A stretch of 64,000 bases of DNA from Buttiauxella agrestis ATCC 33320 (lineage in GTDB: Bacteria; Pseudomonadota; Gammaproteobacteria; Enterobacterales; Enterobacteriaceae). Under the pieces are notes generated by a model. That model was not told where the DNA came from. It searched no databases and worked only from the letters and a program-made list of their open reading frames with translations. The stretch covers positions 17,409 through 81,408 of the forward strand of contig NZ_JMPI01000001.1 of assembly GCF_000735355.1 (NCBI RefSeq), in the 5' to 3' direction. Made by a program: the position numbers and the translations under genes. Positions 51,198 to 60,963 of this stretch are shown piece after piece; the stretch's first letter is position 1; each line of letters starts with the position of its first letter.

Positions 51198-51479
51198 ATG
51201 GCAAAAACCGCGGCAGCATTGCATATCCTTGTTAAGGAAGAAAAACTGGCCCAGGAAATTCTGACTCAGCTTCAGAATGGCGGCGATTTCGAAAAGCTAG
51301 CTAAAAAACATTCCACATGCCCATCAGGCAAAAAAGGTGGTCACTTAGGTGAGTTCCGCCAGGGCCAGATGGTTCCAGCGTTCGATAAAGTGGTGTTCTC
51401 CTGCCCGCTGCTGGAGCCATACGGCCCGCTGCACACGCAGTTCGGTTACCACATCATCAAAGTGTTATACCGTAATTAA
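51198..51479 (+). CDS. ppiC: Peptidyl-prolyl cis-trans isomerase C (parvulin)
   Basis: Small cytoplasmic parvulin that isomerises X-Pro bonds. From ATG 51198 ([19 protein letters not shown]) it is 93 residues, as in E. coli. The parvulin core is present: HILV at the start, [22 protein letters not shown] near 39-60 and the C-terminal [17 protein letters not shown]. It is divergent from rep. A longer in-frame start at 51015 lies inside rep and is rejected. Confidence 0.97.
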   Translation: MAKTAAALHILVKEEKLAQEILTQLQNGGDFEKLAKKHSTCPSGKKGGHLGEFRQGQMVPAFDKVVFSCPLLEPYGPLHTQFGYHIIKVLYRN

Positions 51480-51482
51480 CAG

Positions 51483-51512
51483 AAAGGCCGGGGAATTCCC
51501 CGGCCTTTTTAT
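51483..51512. terminator. Bidirectional terminator between ppiC and ilvC
   Basis: aaaggccgggg / ccccggccttt (51483-51508) with loop aatt, T-run to the right for ppiC. The left side (agaaagg) gives a weaker U tail for ilvC. Confidence 0.85.
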
Positions 51513-51527
51513 TTTCTGGCTTCGCGA

Positions 51528-53003
51528 TTAACCCGCGACAGCAATACGTTTCATATCTTTCATATAACCGCGCAGTTTCTTACCAACGGTTTCGATTTCA
51601 TGGTTACGAATCGCTTCGTTAACATCACGCAGTTGTGCGTTATCAACCGCACCGGCTGGGATTTCTTTACCCAGATCACCTGCCTGCAGCGTGGTCATGA
51701 ACTCTTTCAGCAATGGCACTGCCGCGTAAGAGAACAGGTAGTTGCCGTACTCAGCGGTATCAGAGATAACCACGTTCATTTCATACAGACGCTTACGGGC
51801 GATGGTGTTCGCAATCAGCGGCAGCTCGTGCAGTGATTCGTAGTAAGCTGATTCTTCGATGATGCCCGCATCAACCATGGTTTCGAATGCCAGCTCAACG
51901 CCCGCTTTCACCATTGCGATCATCAGAACACCTTTATCGAAGTATTCCTGCTCGGAAATTTTACCGTCAAACTGTGCAGCGGTTTCAAAAGCAGTTTTAC
52001 CGGTCTCTTCACGCCAGGTCAGCAGGTTCTTATCGTCATTTGCCCAGTCAGCCATCATGCCGGAAGAGAATTCGCCGGAGATGATGTCGTCCATATGTTT
52101 CTGGAACAGCGGAGCCATAATTGTTTTCAGTTGCTCTGACAGCGCATAAGCACGGATTTTTGCCGGGTTGGACAAGCGGTCCATCATCAGCGTAATGCCG
52201 CCTTGTTTCAGCGCTTCGGTGATGGTTTCCCAGCCGAACTGAATCAATTTTTCTGCATACGTTGGGTCGGTGCCTTCTTCCACCAGCTTGTCGAAGCACA
52301 GCAGGGAACCCGCTTGCAGCATGCCGCACAGAATAGTTTGCTCACCCATCAGGTCAGATTTAACTTCTGCAACAAAAGAAGATTCCAGAACACCAGCACG
52401 ATGACCGCCAGTGGCAGCAGCCCAGGCTTTAGCGATGGCCATGCCTTCGCCTTTCGGATCGTTTTCTGGGTGAACCGCAATCAGAGTCGGAACACCGAAA
52501 CCACGTTTGTATTCTTCACGAACTTCAGTACCCGGGCATTTTGGCGCAACCATCACCACGGTGATGTCCTTACGGATTTGCTCGCCCACTTCAACCACGT
52601 TAAAACCGTGGGAGTAACCCAATGCTGCACCATCTTTCATCATCGGCTGAACAGCCTTAACAACCGCAGAGTGCTGCTTGTCTGGCGTCAGGTTAACAAC
52701 CAGATCCGCTTGCGGGATCAGTTCTTCGTAGGTGCCAACTTTAAAACCGTTTTCGGTCGCTTTACGCCATGAAGCGCGTTTTTCAGCGATAGCTTCTGCG
52801 CGCAGAGCGTAAGCAACATCCAGACCGGAGTCGCGCATGTTCAGCCCCTGGTTCAGGCCTTGTGCGCCACAGCCGACGATGACGACTTTTTTGCCTTTGA
52901 GGTAGCTTGCTTCATCGGCGAATTCTGCACGCGCCATGAAACGACATTTACCCAGTTGCGCCAACTGCTGACGCAGGTTCAAAGTGTTGAAATAATTAGC
53001 CAT
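51528..53003 (-). CDS. ilvC: Ketol-acid reductoisomerase (class II)
   Basis: NADPH- and Mg-dependent isomeroreductase, second step of valine, isoleucine and leucine synthesis. 491 residues: the long class II form usual in enteric bacteria. Rossmann motif [20 protein letters not shown] near 35-54; acidic metal ligands in [15 protein letters not shown] near 214-228 and the duplicated C-terminal knotted domains. Divergent from its activator gene ilvY; induced by its substrates through IlvY in E. coli. Confidence 0.98.
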   Translation of the reverse strand: MANYFNTLNLRQQLAQLGKCRFMARAEFADEASYLKGKKVVIVGCGAQGLNQGLNMRDSGLDVAYALRAEAIAEKRASWRKATENGFKVGTYEELIPQADLVVNLTPDKQHSAVVKAVQPMMKDGAALGYSHGFNVVEVGEQIRKDITVVMVAPKCPGTEVREEYKRGFGVPTLIAVHPENDPKGEGMAIAKAWAAATGGHRAGVLESSFVAEVKSDLMGEQTILCGMLQAGSLLCFDKLVEEGTDPTYAEKLIQFGWETITEALKQGGITLMMDRLSNPAKIRAYALSEQLKTIMAPLFQKHMDDIISGEFSSGMMADWANDDKNLLTWREETGKTAFETAAQFDGKISEQEYFDKGVLMIAMVKAGVELAFETMVDAGIIEESAYYESLHELPLIANTIARKRLYEMNVVISDTAEYGNYLFSYAAVPLLKEFMTTLQAGDLGKEIPAGAVDNAQLRDVNEAIRNHEIETVGKKLRGYMKDMKRIAVAG

Positions 53004-53128
53004 CGTGGTGGTACTCCGTAGTCGTTGTGTTGTGCTTTTATAAGGTTCGCCAGCCGTGTCTTGCTTGCGATAATGAACTCACTATATGACAGGAAATGCG
53101 TTGCTTAAATTGATATATTAACAACGTG

Positions 53129-53149
53129 ACGTTGCAATTTATGCAACGT
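53129..53149. promoter_or_regulatory. IlvY operator (perfect inverted repeat)
   Basis: acgttgca-attta-tgcaacgt, a perfect 8-bp inverted repeat with a five-base centre, 20 bases before ilvY. A LysR-type regulator site with T-N11-A spacing is expected here. A weaker related pair (cgttg...caacg, about 53100-53126) lies toward ilvC and may be the second operator. Confidence 0.65.
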
Positions 53150-53169
53150 AAAGACGAGGGCTGATGACC

Positions 53170-54063
53170 ATGGATTTACGCGACCTGAAAACGTTTCTTC
53201 ACCTCGCAGAAAGCCGCCATTTCGGCAGAAGCGCCAGGGCTATGCACGTCAGCCCATCCACGCTTTCGCGTCAAATCCAGCGCCTGGAAGACGATTTAGG
53301 CCAGCCTTTGTTTTTACGCGATAACCGCACCGTTACGCTGACTGAGGCCGGAGAACAACTCAAACAGTTCGCTCAACATACGCTTTTGCAATATCAGCAA
53401 ATGCGCCACACCATCGGGCAAGAAGGACCATCACTCACCGGCGAGCTACATCTTTTTTGCTCCGTCACCGCCGCGTACAGTCATTTACCGCCAATTCTCG
53501 ACAGATTCCGTGCTGAGCATCCCAATGTGGAGATCAAACTAACCACCGGCGATGCCGCCGATGCGGTAGAAAAAGTGGATTCAGATGAAGCGGATCTTGC
53601 GATTGCCGGTAAGCCAGAAACGTTACCGCCCGGCGTTGCTTTCTCGATTCTGGATAACTTATCCGTGGCACTTATCGCACCCGCACTGGCCTGCCCGGTA
53701 CGTGCTCAGGTTAATCAGCCCGATCCTGATTGGGCGAAAGTGCCGTTTATTTTGCCGGATCAAGGTCCAGTGCGTCGTCGAATTGAGCTGTGGTTCCGCC
53801 GCCAAAAAATCAGTAATCCGTTTATTTATGCGACGGTTGCGGGCCATGAGGCGATGGTTTCAATGGTAGCGCTGGGTTGCGGCGTGGCGCTGATTCCAGA
53901 AATCGTGCTGGAAAATAGCCCGGAACCGGTGCGCAACCGCGTGCAGGTTCTGGAACGAAACGATGAAACCACGCCGTTTGAGCTGGGCGTTTGCGTACAA
54001 AAAAAGCGGCTCAATGAGCCGCTTGTGCATGCGTTCTGGAAATTACTGCCCGGTAACCACTAA
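53170..54063 (+). CDS. ilvY: LysR-type activator of ilvC
   Basis: Activates ilvC when acetolactate or acetohydroxybutyrate is present, and represses itself. From ATG 53170 (MDLRDLKTFLHLAESRHFGR) it has 297 residues, as in E. coli; an ATG two codons upstream is also in frame and nearer the gaggg ribosome site. Helix-turn-helix near 18-37 (SARAMHVSPSTLSRQIQRLE), effector domain 90-290. Its last bases overlap the convergent ilvA stop by four. Confidence 0.97.
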   Translation: MDLRDLKTFLHLAESRHFGRSARAMHVSPSTLSRQIQRLEDDLGQPLFLRDNRTVTLTEAGEQLKQFAQHTLLQYQQMRHTIGQEGPSLTGELHLFCSVTAAYSHLPPILDRFRAEHPNVEIKLTTGDAADAVEKVDSDEADLAIAGKPETLPPGVAFSILDNLSVALIAPALACPVRAQVNQPDPDWAKVPFILPDQGPVRRRIELWFRRQKISNPFIYATVAGHEAMVSMVALGCGVALIPEIVLENSPEPVRNRVQVLERNDETTPFELGVCVQKKRLNEPLVHAFWKLLPGNH

Positions 54064-55604
54064 CCCGCGAGGAAGAAGCGGAATGCCGGGTTGTTGGTTT
54101 CGTCATGGCAATCGTAACCCAACTCATTGAGACGGGTTTCAAAATCCGGTTCGTTTTCACCCAGTTCAAACGCCGCCAAAACACGGCCATAGTCGGTGCC
54201 ATGGCTGCGGTAGTGGAACAGGGAAATATTCCAGTGTGTGCCGAGCGTTTGCAGGAATTTCAGCAAAGCGCCTGGCGACTCAGGGAATTCGAAACTGTAC
54301 AACCGCTCGCGCAGTGGCTTAGACGGACGCCCGCCCACCATGTAGCGCACGTGCAGTTTCGCCATTTCGTCATCAGACAAATCGACAACGCCATAGCCGC
54401 CAGCATTCAATAGTTCGATAATTTCATGTCGTTCTTCCACGCCACGCGTCAACCGAACACCGACGAAAATGCAGGCTTCTGACGAATTCGAATAGCGATA
54501 GTTAAACTCAGTGACCGGTCGACCACCCAGCACCTGGCAGAATTTCAGGAAGCTGCCTTGCTGCTCAGGAATGGTGACCGCCAGCAATGCCTCACGCTGT
54601 TCACCCAGCTCGCAACGTTCAGAAACGTAACGCAGGCCGTGGAAGTTAACGTTTGCCCCGGATAATACGTGAGCGAGGCGTTCACCACGGATCTGATGCT
54701 GCTGGATGTACTTTTTCATCCCCGCCAGCGCCAGAGCGCCAGACGGTTCAGCAACCGCACGAACATCTTCGAACAGATCTTTCATCGCAGCGCAGATAGC
54801 ATCGCTATCCACCGTGATGATGTCGTCGAGGTATTCCTGGCACAGACGGAACGTTTCATCGCCGATGCGCTTAACCGCGACGCCTTCAGCAAACAAACCG
54901 ACGCGCGCCAAATCAACGGGCTTGCCCGCATCGAGTGCCGCTTTCAGGCAGGCTGAATCTTCCGCTTCAACGGCAATCACTTTGATTTGTGGCATTAGCT
55001 GTTTAATCAACACCGCCACACCCGCTGCCAGACCGCCGCCGCCAACCGGAACAAAGATGCGGTCGATATGTGCATCTTGTTGCAGCAGTTCCAGCGCCAG
55101 AGTGCCCTGCCCGGCAATGACTGCCGGGTGGTCAAACGGAGGAACGTAAGTGAAACCTTGCTGCTGAGAAAGTTCGATGGCTCGAGCTTTCGCTTCATCA
55201 AAGTTGGCACCGTGTAGCAGAACTTCACCGCCAAATGCGCGGACGGCATCGACTTTGATATCCGCTGTCGAAACCGGCATCACTATCAAAGACTTGATAC
55301 CTAAACGTGTTGAAGAAAGCGCAACACCTTGAGCGTGATTGCCCGCTGAAGCGGTAATCACGCCACTGGCTTTTTGTTCACTGTTCAGCCCGGCAATCAT
55401 GGCGTATGCGCCGCGCAGTTTGAAACTGTGTACTGGCTGGCGGTCTTCACGTTTCACCAGAATGACGTTATCCAGCCGTGAGGAGAGCTTTTCCATCTTC
55501 TGCAACGGTGTGACCTGCGCGACTTCGTAAACCGGAGCGCGCAGCACAGCTCGCAGATATTCCGCCCCACAAGGGGCGTCAGGTAGCGGTTGTGACTCGG
55601 CCAT
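54060..55604 (-). CDS. ilvA: Threonine dehydratase, biosynthetic
   Basis: PLP enzyme making 2-oxobutanoate from threonine, the committed isoleucine step, inhibited by isoleucine. From the second ATG at 55604 it is 514 residues, as in E. coli; the ggagg ribosome site has better spacing to it than to ATG 55607. PLP Lys62 is in HSFKLRGAYA; the phosphate loop is VPVGGGGLAAGVAV near 186-199. Two ACT-like regulatory domains fill about 325-514. Last gene of ilvLXGMEDA; it meets ilvD at the start and overlaps ilvY at the end. Confidence 0.97.
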   Translation of the reverse strand: MAESQPLPDAPCGAEYLRAVLRAPVYEVAQVTPLQKMEKLSSRLDNVILVKREDRQPVHSFKLRGAYAMIAGLNSEQKASGVITASAGNHAQGVALSSTRLGIKSLIVMPVSTADIKVDAVRAFGGEVLLHGANFDEAKARAIELSQQQGFTYVPPFDHPAVIAGQGTLALELLQQDAHIDRIFVPVGGGGLAAGVAVLIKQLMPQIKVIAVEAEDSACLKAALDAGKPVDLARVGLFAEGVAVKRIGDETFRLCQEYLDDIITVDSDAICAAMKDLFEDVRAVAEPSGALALAGMKKYIQQHQIRGERLAHVLSGANVNFHGLRYVSERCELGEQREALLAVTIPEQQGSFLKFCQVLGGRPVTEFNYRYSNSSEACIFVGVRLTRGVEERHEIIELLNAGGYGVVDLSDDEMAKLHVRYMVGGRPSKPLRERLYSFEFPESPGALLKFLQTLGTHWNISLFHYRSHGTDYGRVLAAFELGENEPDFETRLNELGYDCHDETNNPAFRFFLAG

Positions 55605-55606
55605 CA

Positions 55607-57457
55607 TTAGCCTCCAAGCTTACTTTTATCGCGCACCGCGCCCTTATCGGCACTGGTGGCAAGCATTGCGTAAGCGCGCAGAGCGAAGGAAACCTGGCGT
55701 TCACGCGCACGTGGAGTCCAGGCTTGCGCACCGCGAGCTTCTTGCGCTTCACGACGTGCAGCCATTTGCTGCTCGTTCAATTCCAGTTGGATGCCACGGT
55801 TTGGGATGTCGATGGCAATCATGTCGCCATCTTCAATCAGCGCGATATTGCCACCGCTTGCTGCTTCCGGAGAAACGTGGCCGATAGAAAGGCCGGAAGT
55901 CCCGCCGGAGAAGCGCCCATCAGTGACCAGCGCACAGGCCTTGCCCAGCCCCATAGATTTCAGGAAGGTTGTTGGGTAGAGCATTTCTTGCATGCCCGGC
56001 CCGCCTTTTGGCCCTTCGTAACGAATAACAACAACATCACCCGCTACCACTTTGCCACCAAGGATTGCCTCAACCGCATCATCCTGGCTTTCGTAAACTT
56101 TTGCAGGGCCACGGAATACCAGGCTTTCGTCGTCCACACCCGCTGTTTTAACAATGCAGCCATTTTCGGCAAAGTTGCCGTAAAGAACCGCCAAACCACC
56201 TTCCTGGCTATAGGCATTTTCTTTGGAACGGATACAACCGTTTTGGCGGTCAACATCCAGAGAATCCCAGCGGCAGGACTGTGAGAAAGCTTTTGTGGTA
56301 CGAATGCCCGCCGGACCTGCGGAGAACATGCTTTTCACGCTTTCGTCTTTGGTCAGCATGACATCGTACTGTTCCAGCGTTTGCGTCAGGGTCAGACCCA
56401 GAACGTTTTTCACATTGCGATGCAGTAAGCCACCACGATCCAGTTCGCCCAAAATACCGATTACGCCACCCGCACGGTGCACGTCTTCCATATGGTATTT
56501 CTGGGTGCTCGGCGCGACTTTACACAGCTGAGGCACTTTGCGAGAAAGCTGGTCGATATCCGTCATGGTGAAATCGAGTTCGGCTTCCTGAGCGGCCGCC
56601 AGTAAGTGCAGAACGGTATTCGTTGAGCCGCCCATCGCAACATCCAGCGTCATGGCGTTCTCAAACGCTTCTTTGCTGGCGATGCTACGTGGCAATGCAC
56701 TTTCATCATCCTGCTCGTAATAACGTTTGGTCAGCGCGACGATGCGTTTACCGGCATTCAGGAACAACTCTTTACGATCGGAGTGCGTTGCCAGCAGAGA
56801 ACCGTTACCCGGCTGAGACAGGCCCAGCGCTTCTGTCAGGCAGTTCATGGAGTTAGCCGTGAACATACCGGAACAGGAGCCACAAGTTGGGCATGCAGAG
56901 CGTTCTACCTGCTCGCTTTGCTCGTCGCTCACTTTCGGGTCAGCGCCCTGAATCATCGCATCAACCAGGTCGAGCTTGATGATTTGGTCAGACAGTTTGG
57001 TTTTCCCGGCTTCCATCGGGCCGCCGGAAACGAAGATGACCGGAATGTTCAGGCGCAAAGAGGCCATCAACATCCCTGGGGTGATTTTGTCGCAGTTGGA
57101 GATACATACCATGGCATCGGCGCAGTGTGCGTTGACCATGTACTCCACGGAGTCGGCAATCAGCTCGCGTGACGGCAGAGAATAAAGCATGCCGCCGTGG
57201 CCCATGGCGATACCGTCATCAACGGCAATGGTGTTGAATTCTTTAGCTACGCCACCGGAGGCTTCGATTTGCTCTGCAACCAACTTACCCAAATCGCGCA
57301 GGTGAACGTGTCCTGGTACGAATTGAGTAAAGGAGTTCACTACCGCAATAATTGGCTTGCCGAAATCGTCATCGGTCATCCCAGTTGCGCGCCACAAAGC
57401 GCGGGCACCCGCCATATTACGGCCGTGGGTGGTGGTGGCTGAACGGTACTTAGGCAT
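55607..57457 (-). CDS. ilvD: Dihydroxy-acid dehydratase
   Basis: Fe-S enzyme dehydrating dihydroxy acids to 2-oxo acids in branched-chain synthesis. 616 residues, as in E. coli. Cluster cysteines: [11 protein letters not shown] near 119-129 and [17 protein letters not shown] near 192-208. [19 protein letters not shown] near 490-508 is the C-terminal signature. Located between ilvE and ilvA; its stop touches the ilvA start region (TAATG type junction). Confidence 0.98.
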   Translation of the reverse strand: MPKYRSATTTHGRNMAGARALWRATGMTDDDFGKPIIAVVNSFTQFVPGHVHLRDLGKLVAEQIEASGGVAKEFNTIAVDDGIAMGHGGMLYSLPSRELIADSVEYMVNAHCADAMVCISNCDKITPGMLMASLRLNIPVIFVSGGPMEAGKTKLSDQIIKLDLVDAMIQGADPKVSDEQSEQVERSACPTCGSCSGMFTANSMNCLTEALGLSQPGNGSLLATHSDRKELFLNAGKRIVALTKRYYEQDDESALPRSIASKEAFENAMTLDVAMGGSTNTVLHLLAAAQEAELDFTMTDIDQLSRKVPQLCKVAPSTQKYHMEDVHRAGGVIGILGELDRGGLLHRNVKNVLGLTLTQTLEQYDVMLTKDESVKSMFSAGPAGIRTTKAFSQSCRWDSLDVDRQNGCIRSKENAYSQEGGLAVLYGNFAENGCIVKTAGVDDESLVFRGPAKVYESQDDAVEAILGGKVVAGDVVVIRYEGPKGGPGMQEMLYPTTFLKSMGLGKACALVTDGRFSGGTSGLSIGHVSPEAASGGNIALIEDGDMIAIDIPNRGIQLELNEQQMAARREAQEARGAQAWTPRARERQVSFALRAYAMLATSADKGAVRDKSKLGG

Positions 57458-57518
57458 GCTTATTTACTCCAGTCTGTCTGTCGAGCGGACGGTAATCACC
57501 ATCCGCTTAGTTATATTT

Positions 57519-58451
57519 TTACTTAGGGTTGACCTGATCTAACCAGCCCCATTTATCTTCTGTTTCGCCAGTGAACAGACCAAAGAATGCCTGTTGAATG
57601 CGTTTAGTGACCGGGCCACAACGGCCTTCACCCACTTGAATGCGGTCTACGCTACGAACTGGCGTGATTTCCGCAGCAGTGCCTGACATGAACACTTCGT
57701 CTGCCAGGTACAGAGATTCGCGAGACAACACTTGCTCACGCACTTCGATACCCAGATCTTTTGCCAGTGTGATAATCGCGTCACGGGTAATGCCTGGTAA
57801 TGCGGAAGAGGTAAATGGCGGGGTAAACAGGATGCCGTCTTTCACTTCAAACAGGTTTTCACCTGCGCCTTCTGACAGGTAGCCGTTCACGTCCAGCGCG
57901 ATGCCTTCTTGATAACCATGGCGACGAGCTTCGCTGCCAACCAGCAAGGAAGAAAGATAGTTACCGCCCGCTTTCGCCGCAGTTGGAATGGTGTTTGGCG
58001 CTACACGGTTCCAGGAGGAAACCATCGCGTCGATCCCTTGATCCAGCGCTTCTGCGCCGAGATATGCACCCCATGGGAAGGCTGCGATGATCACATCCGT
58101 GGTGTAACCGTCTGGCGGGTTCACACCCATACCGACATCACCAACAAACACTAATGGGCGGATATACGCGCTGGTCAGGTTATTTTTACGAATAACGCTA
58201 CGGCAGGCCTCCATCAGCTCATCAACACTTTGTGATACAGGGAAACGATAGATTTTTGCGGAGTCACGCAAACGCTGCATGTGTTCACGATGGCGGAACA
58301 CCACTGGGCCAATGTGAGATTCGTAGCAACGGATACCTTCAAATACCGATGTGCCGTAATGCAGCGCATGGGACATTACATGGACCTTTGCCTCGCCCCA
58401 CGGGGTCATCTCACCATTGAACCAGATGTAATCAGCTTTCTTCGTCGTCAT
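57519..58451 (-). CDS. ilvE: Branched-chain amino-acid aminotransferase
   Basis: Last step for valine, leucine and isoleucine, fold type IV PLP enzyme. From ATG 58451 (MTTKKADYIWFNGEMTPWGE) it has 310 residues (309 in E. coli). PLP Lys is in PTAAKAGGNYLSSLLVG near 160, and EGAGENLFEVKDGILF near 194-209 and SGTAAEITPVRSVD near 255 are conserved. An in-frame upstream start at 58520 would overlap ilvM and is rejected. Follows ilvM by 19 bases. Confidence 0.97.
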   Translation of the reverse strand: MTTKKADYIWFNGEMTPWGEAKVHVMSHALHYGTSVFEGIRCYESHIGPVVFRHREHMQRLRDSAKIYRFPVSQSVDELMEACRSVIRKNNLTSAYIRPLVFVGDVGMGVNPPDGYTTDVIIAAFPWGAYLGAEALDQGIDAMVSSWNRVAPNTIPTAAKAGGNYLSSLLVGSEARRHGYQEGIALDVNGYLSEGAGENLFEVKDGILFTPPFTSSALPGITRDAIITLAKDLGIEVREQVLSRESLYLADEVFMSGTAAEITPVRSVDRIQVGEGRCGPVTKRIQQAFFGLFTGETEDKWGWLDQVNPK

Positions 58452-58470
58452 TGTTCTCTTCCTTCTGCGC

Positions 58471-58728
58471 TCAGGCGCGGATTTGTTGTGTTGTTTGTTG
58501 CTGGATTTCGACGCGACCAACGTCCACCAGTTTGCTTAATTGACTAAACAGTAATTCGACAGGGCGCAGGCTGGCAACGGTCAATTCAATATTAATATCG
58601 TCAGTATTCCCCAGCGTGACCATGTTCATAGAACAAACCTGAAAACCGCGATGGCGCACGACGCGTAACACGCGCTCCAGGGTTTCTGGACGAAAACGGG
58701 CCGTTACTGCGAGCTGATGTTGCATCAT
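58471..58728 (-). CDS. ilvM: Acetolactate synthase II small subunit
   Basis: Regulatory subunit of acetohydroxy acid synthase II. 85 residues (87 in E. coli), a single ACT domain: [20 protein letters not shown]...[12 protein letters not shown]. It overlaps ilvG by four bases (ATGA), which suggests coupled, balanced synthesis of the two subunits. Confidence 0.95.
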   Translation of the reverse strand: MMQHQLAVTARFRPETLERVLRVVRHRGFQVCSMNMVTLGNTDDINIELTVASLRPVELLFSQLSKLVDVGRVEIQQQTTQQIRA

Positions 58729-60371
58729 GATAATTTCTCCAGCATTTGTGAGTTACTGGCACCGGGCGGTACCAACGGCCAGACGTTTTCGTACTCATCA
58801 ATTGAGACGTGAAGCATGTACGGGCCATCGCTGTTCAACATCGTTTCGATGGCAACTTCTACCTGGTCTTTACGAGTAATGTGTTGGCCTGGGATACCAA
58901 AGGCGCTGGCCAGCATGAGGAAATCAGGATTATCGGAGAGGTTGGTTTCACTATAACGTTCGGAGAAAAACATTTGCTGCCACTGGCGAACCATTCCTAA
59001 ACGCTGGTTATCCAGTAAAACGATTTTCAACGGCAGCTGTTTTCGTTTTACGGTGCCCAGCTCCTGAACGTTCATCATGAAGGAGCCGTCACCCGAGATA
59101 CAGATAACCGTATCGTTCGGTCGCGCAACCTGCGCGCCAACTGCCGCCGGTAAACCAAAGCCCATTGTCCCCAGCCCACTGGAAGTAATGAAATTTTCCG
59201 GGCGCGTGAAGGACATATGCTGAGCCGTCCACATCTGGTGCTGGCCCACATCGGTAGTCACCACGCATTCCTGTGGCTTGCGGTCAGAGATTTGTTTTAG
59301 TAATAACGGAGCAAAAATGGCTTCGCCGGGATGATCGTAACGCCATGGGTTTTCAGCGCGCAAAGTGGCAACATCTTGCTGCCAGTCAGCGATATCCAGA
59401 GGTTGCTGCAACGCCTGTAATAACTGGACCAAATCCCCCTGCAACCCAACGTGTGCCTGGCGCAATTTGCTTAATTCAGCCGGGTCGATGTCCATATGGA
59501 TAACTTTCGCGTGCGGGGCAAAGGTATTCAGCTTGCCAGTAACGCGGTCATCAAAGCGTGCGCCGACGGCAATCAGCAAGTCGCACTCTTGCACCGCAAG
59601 GTTCGCCGCTTTGGTGCCGTGCATGCCCAACATACCGGTATAAAACGGATTGTCCGCCGGAACCGCACCCAGGCCTTTCAGCGTGACGGTGGAAGGCATA
59701 TTAGTGACGGCGATAAATTCGCGCAGCGCCGGAACTGCCTGTGCCATACCGACACCACCACCGACATACAACATAGGTTTGCGAGCGTTCGCTATCATTT
59801 CATGAGCCTGTTGCAGCTCGGCATGTGGCATTGCGAAATCATCTTCAACCGTCGACAACCACGGCTCCAGATCCCCTTGCGCTAACTGAATGTCTTTAGG
59901 GATGTCGACTAATACCGGGCCGGGACGGCCAGAATTTGCGATTTCAAATGCTTCAGCGAGCACGCGAGGTAAATCTTCAAAAGATTCAACGAGGAAACTG
60001 TGTTTAGTGCACGCGAGGGATAATCCTAAAACATCCACTTCCTGGAAAGCATCGGTACCAATGAATGGGGCAGCGACCTGGCCTGTGATGGCAACGACTG
60101 GAACGGAGTCTAACAGCGCATCGGCAAGGCCAGTGATTAGATTGGTTGCGCCAGGTCCAGAAGTGGCGATGCAAACCCCTGTTTTTCCAGTAGAACGTGC
60201 ATAGCCAATGGCGGCCATTGCGGCGCCTTGCTCATGCCGGCAGAGCAAATGTTCGACCCCGCCGTCGTATAAAGCATCGTAGACCGGCATGATTGCGCCA
60301 CCCGGATAGCCGAAAACTGCCTCAACACCCTGCGCTCGCAACGCATGTACCACCCACTGTGCACCATTCAT
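58725..60371 (-). CDS. ilvG: Acetolactate synthase II large subunit
   Basis: ThDP enzyme joining two pyruvates, or pyruvate with 2-oxobutanoate. 548 residues, uninterrupted, unlike the frameshifted copy in E. coli K-12. Catalytic Glu in [20 protein letters not shown] near 43-62; FAD region [17 protein letters not shown] near 274; ThDP motif [14 protein letters not shown] near 427-440. Second structural gene after the 16-codon ilvX. An intact ilvG implies the valine-resistant enzyme is present. Confidence 0.98.
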   Translation of the reverse strand: MNGAQWVVHALRAQGVEAVFGYPGGAIMPVYDALYDGGVEHLLCRHEQGAAMAAIGYARSTGKTGVCIATSGPGATNLITGLADALLDSVPVVAITGQVAAPFIGTDAFQEVDVLGLSLACTKHSFLVESFEDLPRVLAEAFEIANSGRPGPVLVDIPKDIQLAQGDLEPWLSTVEDDFAMPHAELQQAHEMIANARKPMLYVGGGVGMAQAVPALREFIAVTNMPSTVTLKGLGAVPADNPFYTGMLGMHGTKAANLAVQECDLLIAVGARFDDRVTGKLNTFAPHAKVIHMDIDPAELSKLRQAHVGLQGDLVQLLQALQQPLDIADWQQDVATLRAENPWRYDHPGEAIFAPLLLKQISDRKPQECVVTTDVGQHQMWTAQHMSFTRPENFITSSGLGTMGFGLPAAVGAQVARPNDTVICISGDGSFMMNVQELGTVKRKQLPLKIVLLDNQRLGMVRQWQQMFFSERYSETNLSDNPDFLMLASAFGIPGQHITRKDQVEVAIETMLNSDGPYMLHVSIDEYENVWPLVPPGASNSQMLEKLS

Positions 60372-60373
60372 AG

Positions 60374-60424
60374 TTAGTTCCCCGCCTCACTACTGGAGAA
60401 ACAGAATTTTATTCTGTAACGCAT
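60374..60424 (-). CDS. ilvX: Small protein IlvX
   Basis: A 16-codon ORF with ribosome site ggagagga, five bases from ATG, and two bases upstream of the ilvG start. Peptide [16 protein letters not shown]. From memory, E. coli IlvX is also 16 residues and shares KFCFS and the GN end. Its function is unknown; tight spacing to ilvG suggests translational coupling. The ATG is just past the ilv attenuator. Confidence 0.75.
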   Translation of the reverse strand: MRYRIKFCFSSSEAGN

Positions 60425-60454
60425 TATCTGTTCCTCTCCAAATTTTTTACCCAA

Positions 60455-60493
60455 CAAAAAACCCCCGGACCTTTCGGTGCGGGGGTTTTTTTC
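60455..60493 (-). terminator. ilv operon attenuator terminator
   Basis: On the minus strand aaacccccgc, a loop with accgaaaggt, then ccgggggtttttt: a strong GC stem with a U-run between ilvL and ilvX. Ribosome stalling on ilvL would favour the antiterminator form. The sequence closely matches the classical ilvGMEDA attenuator. Confidence 0.9.
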
Positions 60494-60509
60494 GATTCAG
60501 GCTTGATTT

Positions 60510-60608
60510 TTAAGCCTTTCTTTCTCCAAGTGCAGCCCCGCACGGTGGGATAATAATCACCACCACGCTAATCACGACCAGGCTAATCACTTGTAGAAGG
60601 GCTTTCAT
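60510..60608 (-). CDS. ilvL: ilvGMEDA leader peptide
   Basis: A 32-residue leader, MKALLQVISLVVISVVVIII at its start, then PPCGAALGERKA. Fifteen of its first 20 codons are Leu, Val or Ile, so shortage of any of the three charged tRNAs stalls the ribosome and blocks the attenuator. Length and order match E. coli IlvL. Followed by the terminator at 60455-60493. Confidence 0.93.
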   Translation of the reverse strand: MKALLQVISLVVISVVVIIIPPCGAALGERKA

Positions 60609-60650
60609 GTTTGTTTATTCTGTCTACTTGTTCGAAGTAATGCCTACAGA

Positions 60651-60678
60651 GTTATCACAGTGTGTAATCAAAGCACAA
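60651..60678 (-). promoter_or_regulatory. ilvL promoter
   Basis: On the minus strand TTGTGC (60673-60678), 16-base spacer, GATAAC (60651-60656), the same form as I recall for E. coli ilvGp2 (TTGTAC, 16, GGTAAC). The predicted start is about 36 bases before ilvL. Confidence 0.5.
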
Positions 60679-60963
60679 GAATTTTTTATGAAGGATTTGA
60701 GTGAATAAAAATAAAATCTGATAAAAGGGTTTTATTTTCAGTAGATAACAAGATAGTGAAAATATTTCATAAAGAGCCAATTCTTATTGTTCTCACCCAG
60801 TCTTAGCGAAAAAATAATTTTTTTGCGGGGCGTGTCGCAGAAAAATTGCTGCGAAAAGAAATCCCAGCGAAAAGTCTGGAAAGCATTTCGAAGAACTCTC
60901 GTTTGATTCTTTAGTCCACATTATCAAACTGACAGGATAAAGCTCATTCCGAAGGAGCGAACT
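60679..60963. other. AT-rich region between ilvL and yifB
   Basis: With 60609-60678 this is about 355 bases without a gene other than the promoters. It is strongly AT-rich upstream of ilvL, which fits the A-tract and IHF-dependent upstream region of the E. coli ilvG promoter. yifB has a clear ribosome site gaaggag at 60951-60957. Confidence 0.45.

Noticed and set aside
52203..52772. 189-codon plus-strand frame opposite ilvC
   Set aside because: Shadow of a highly conserved gene.
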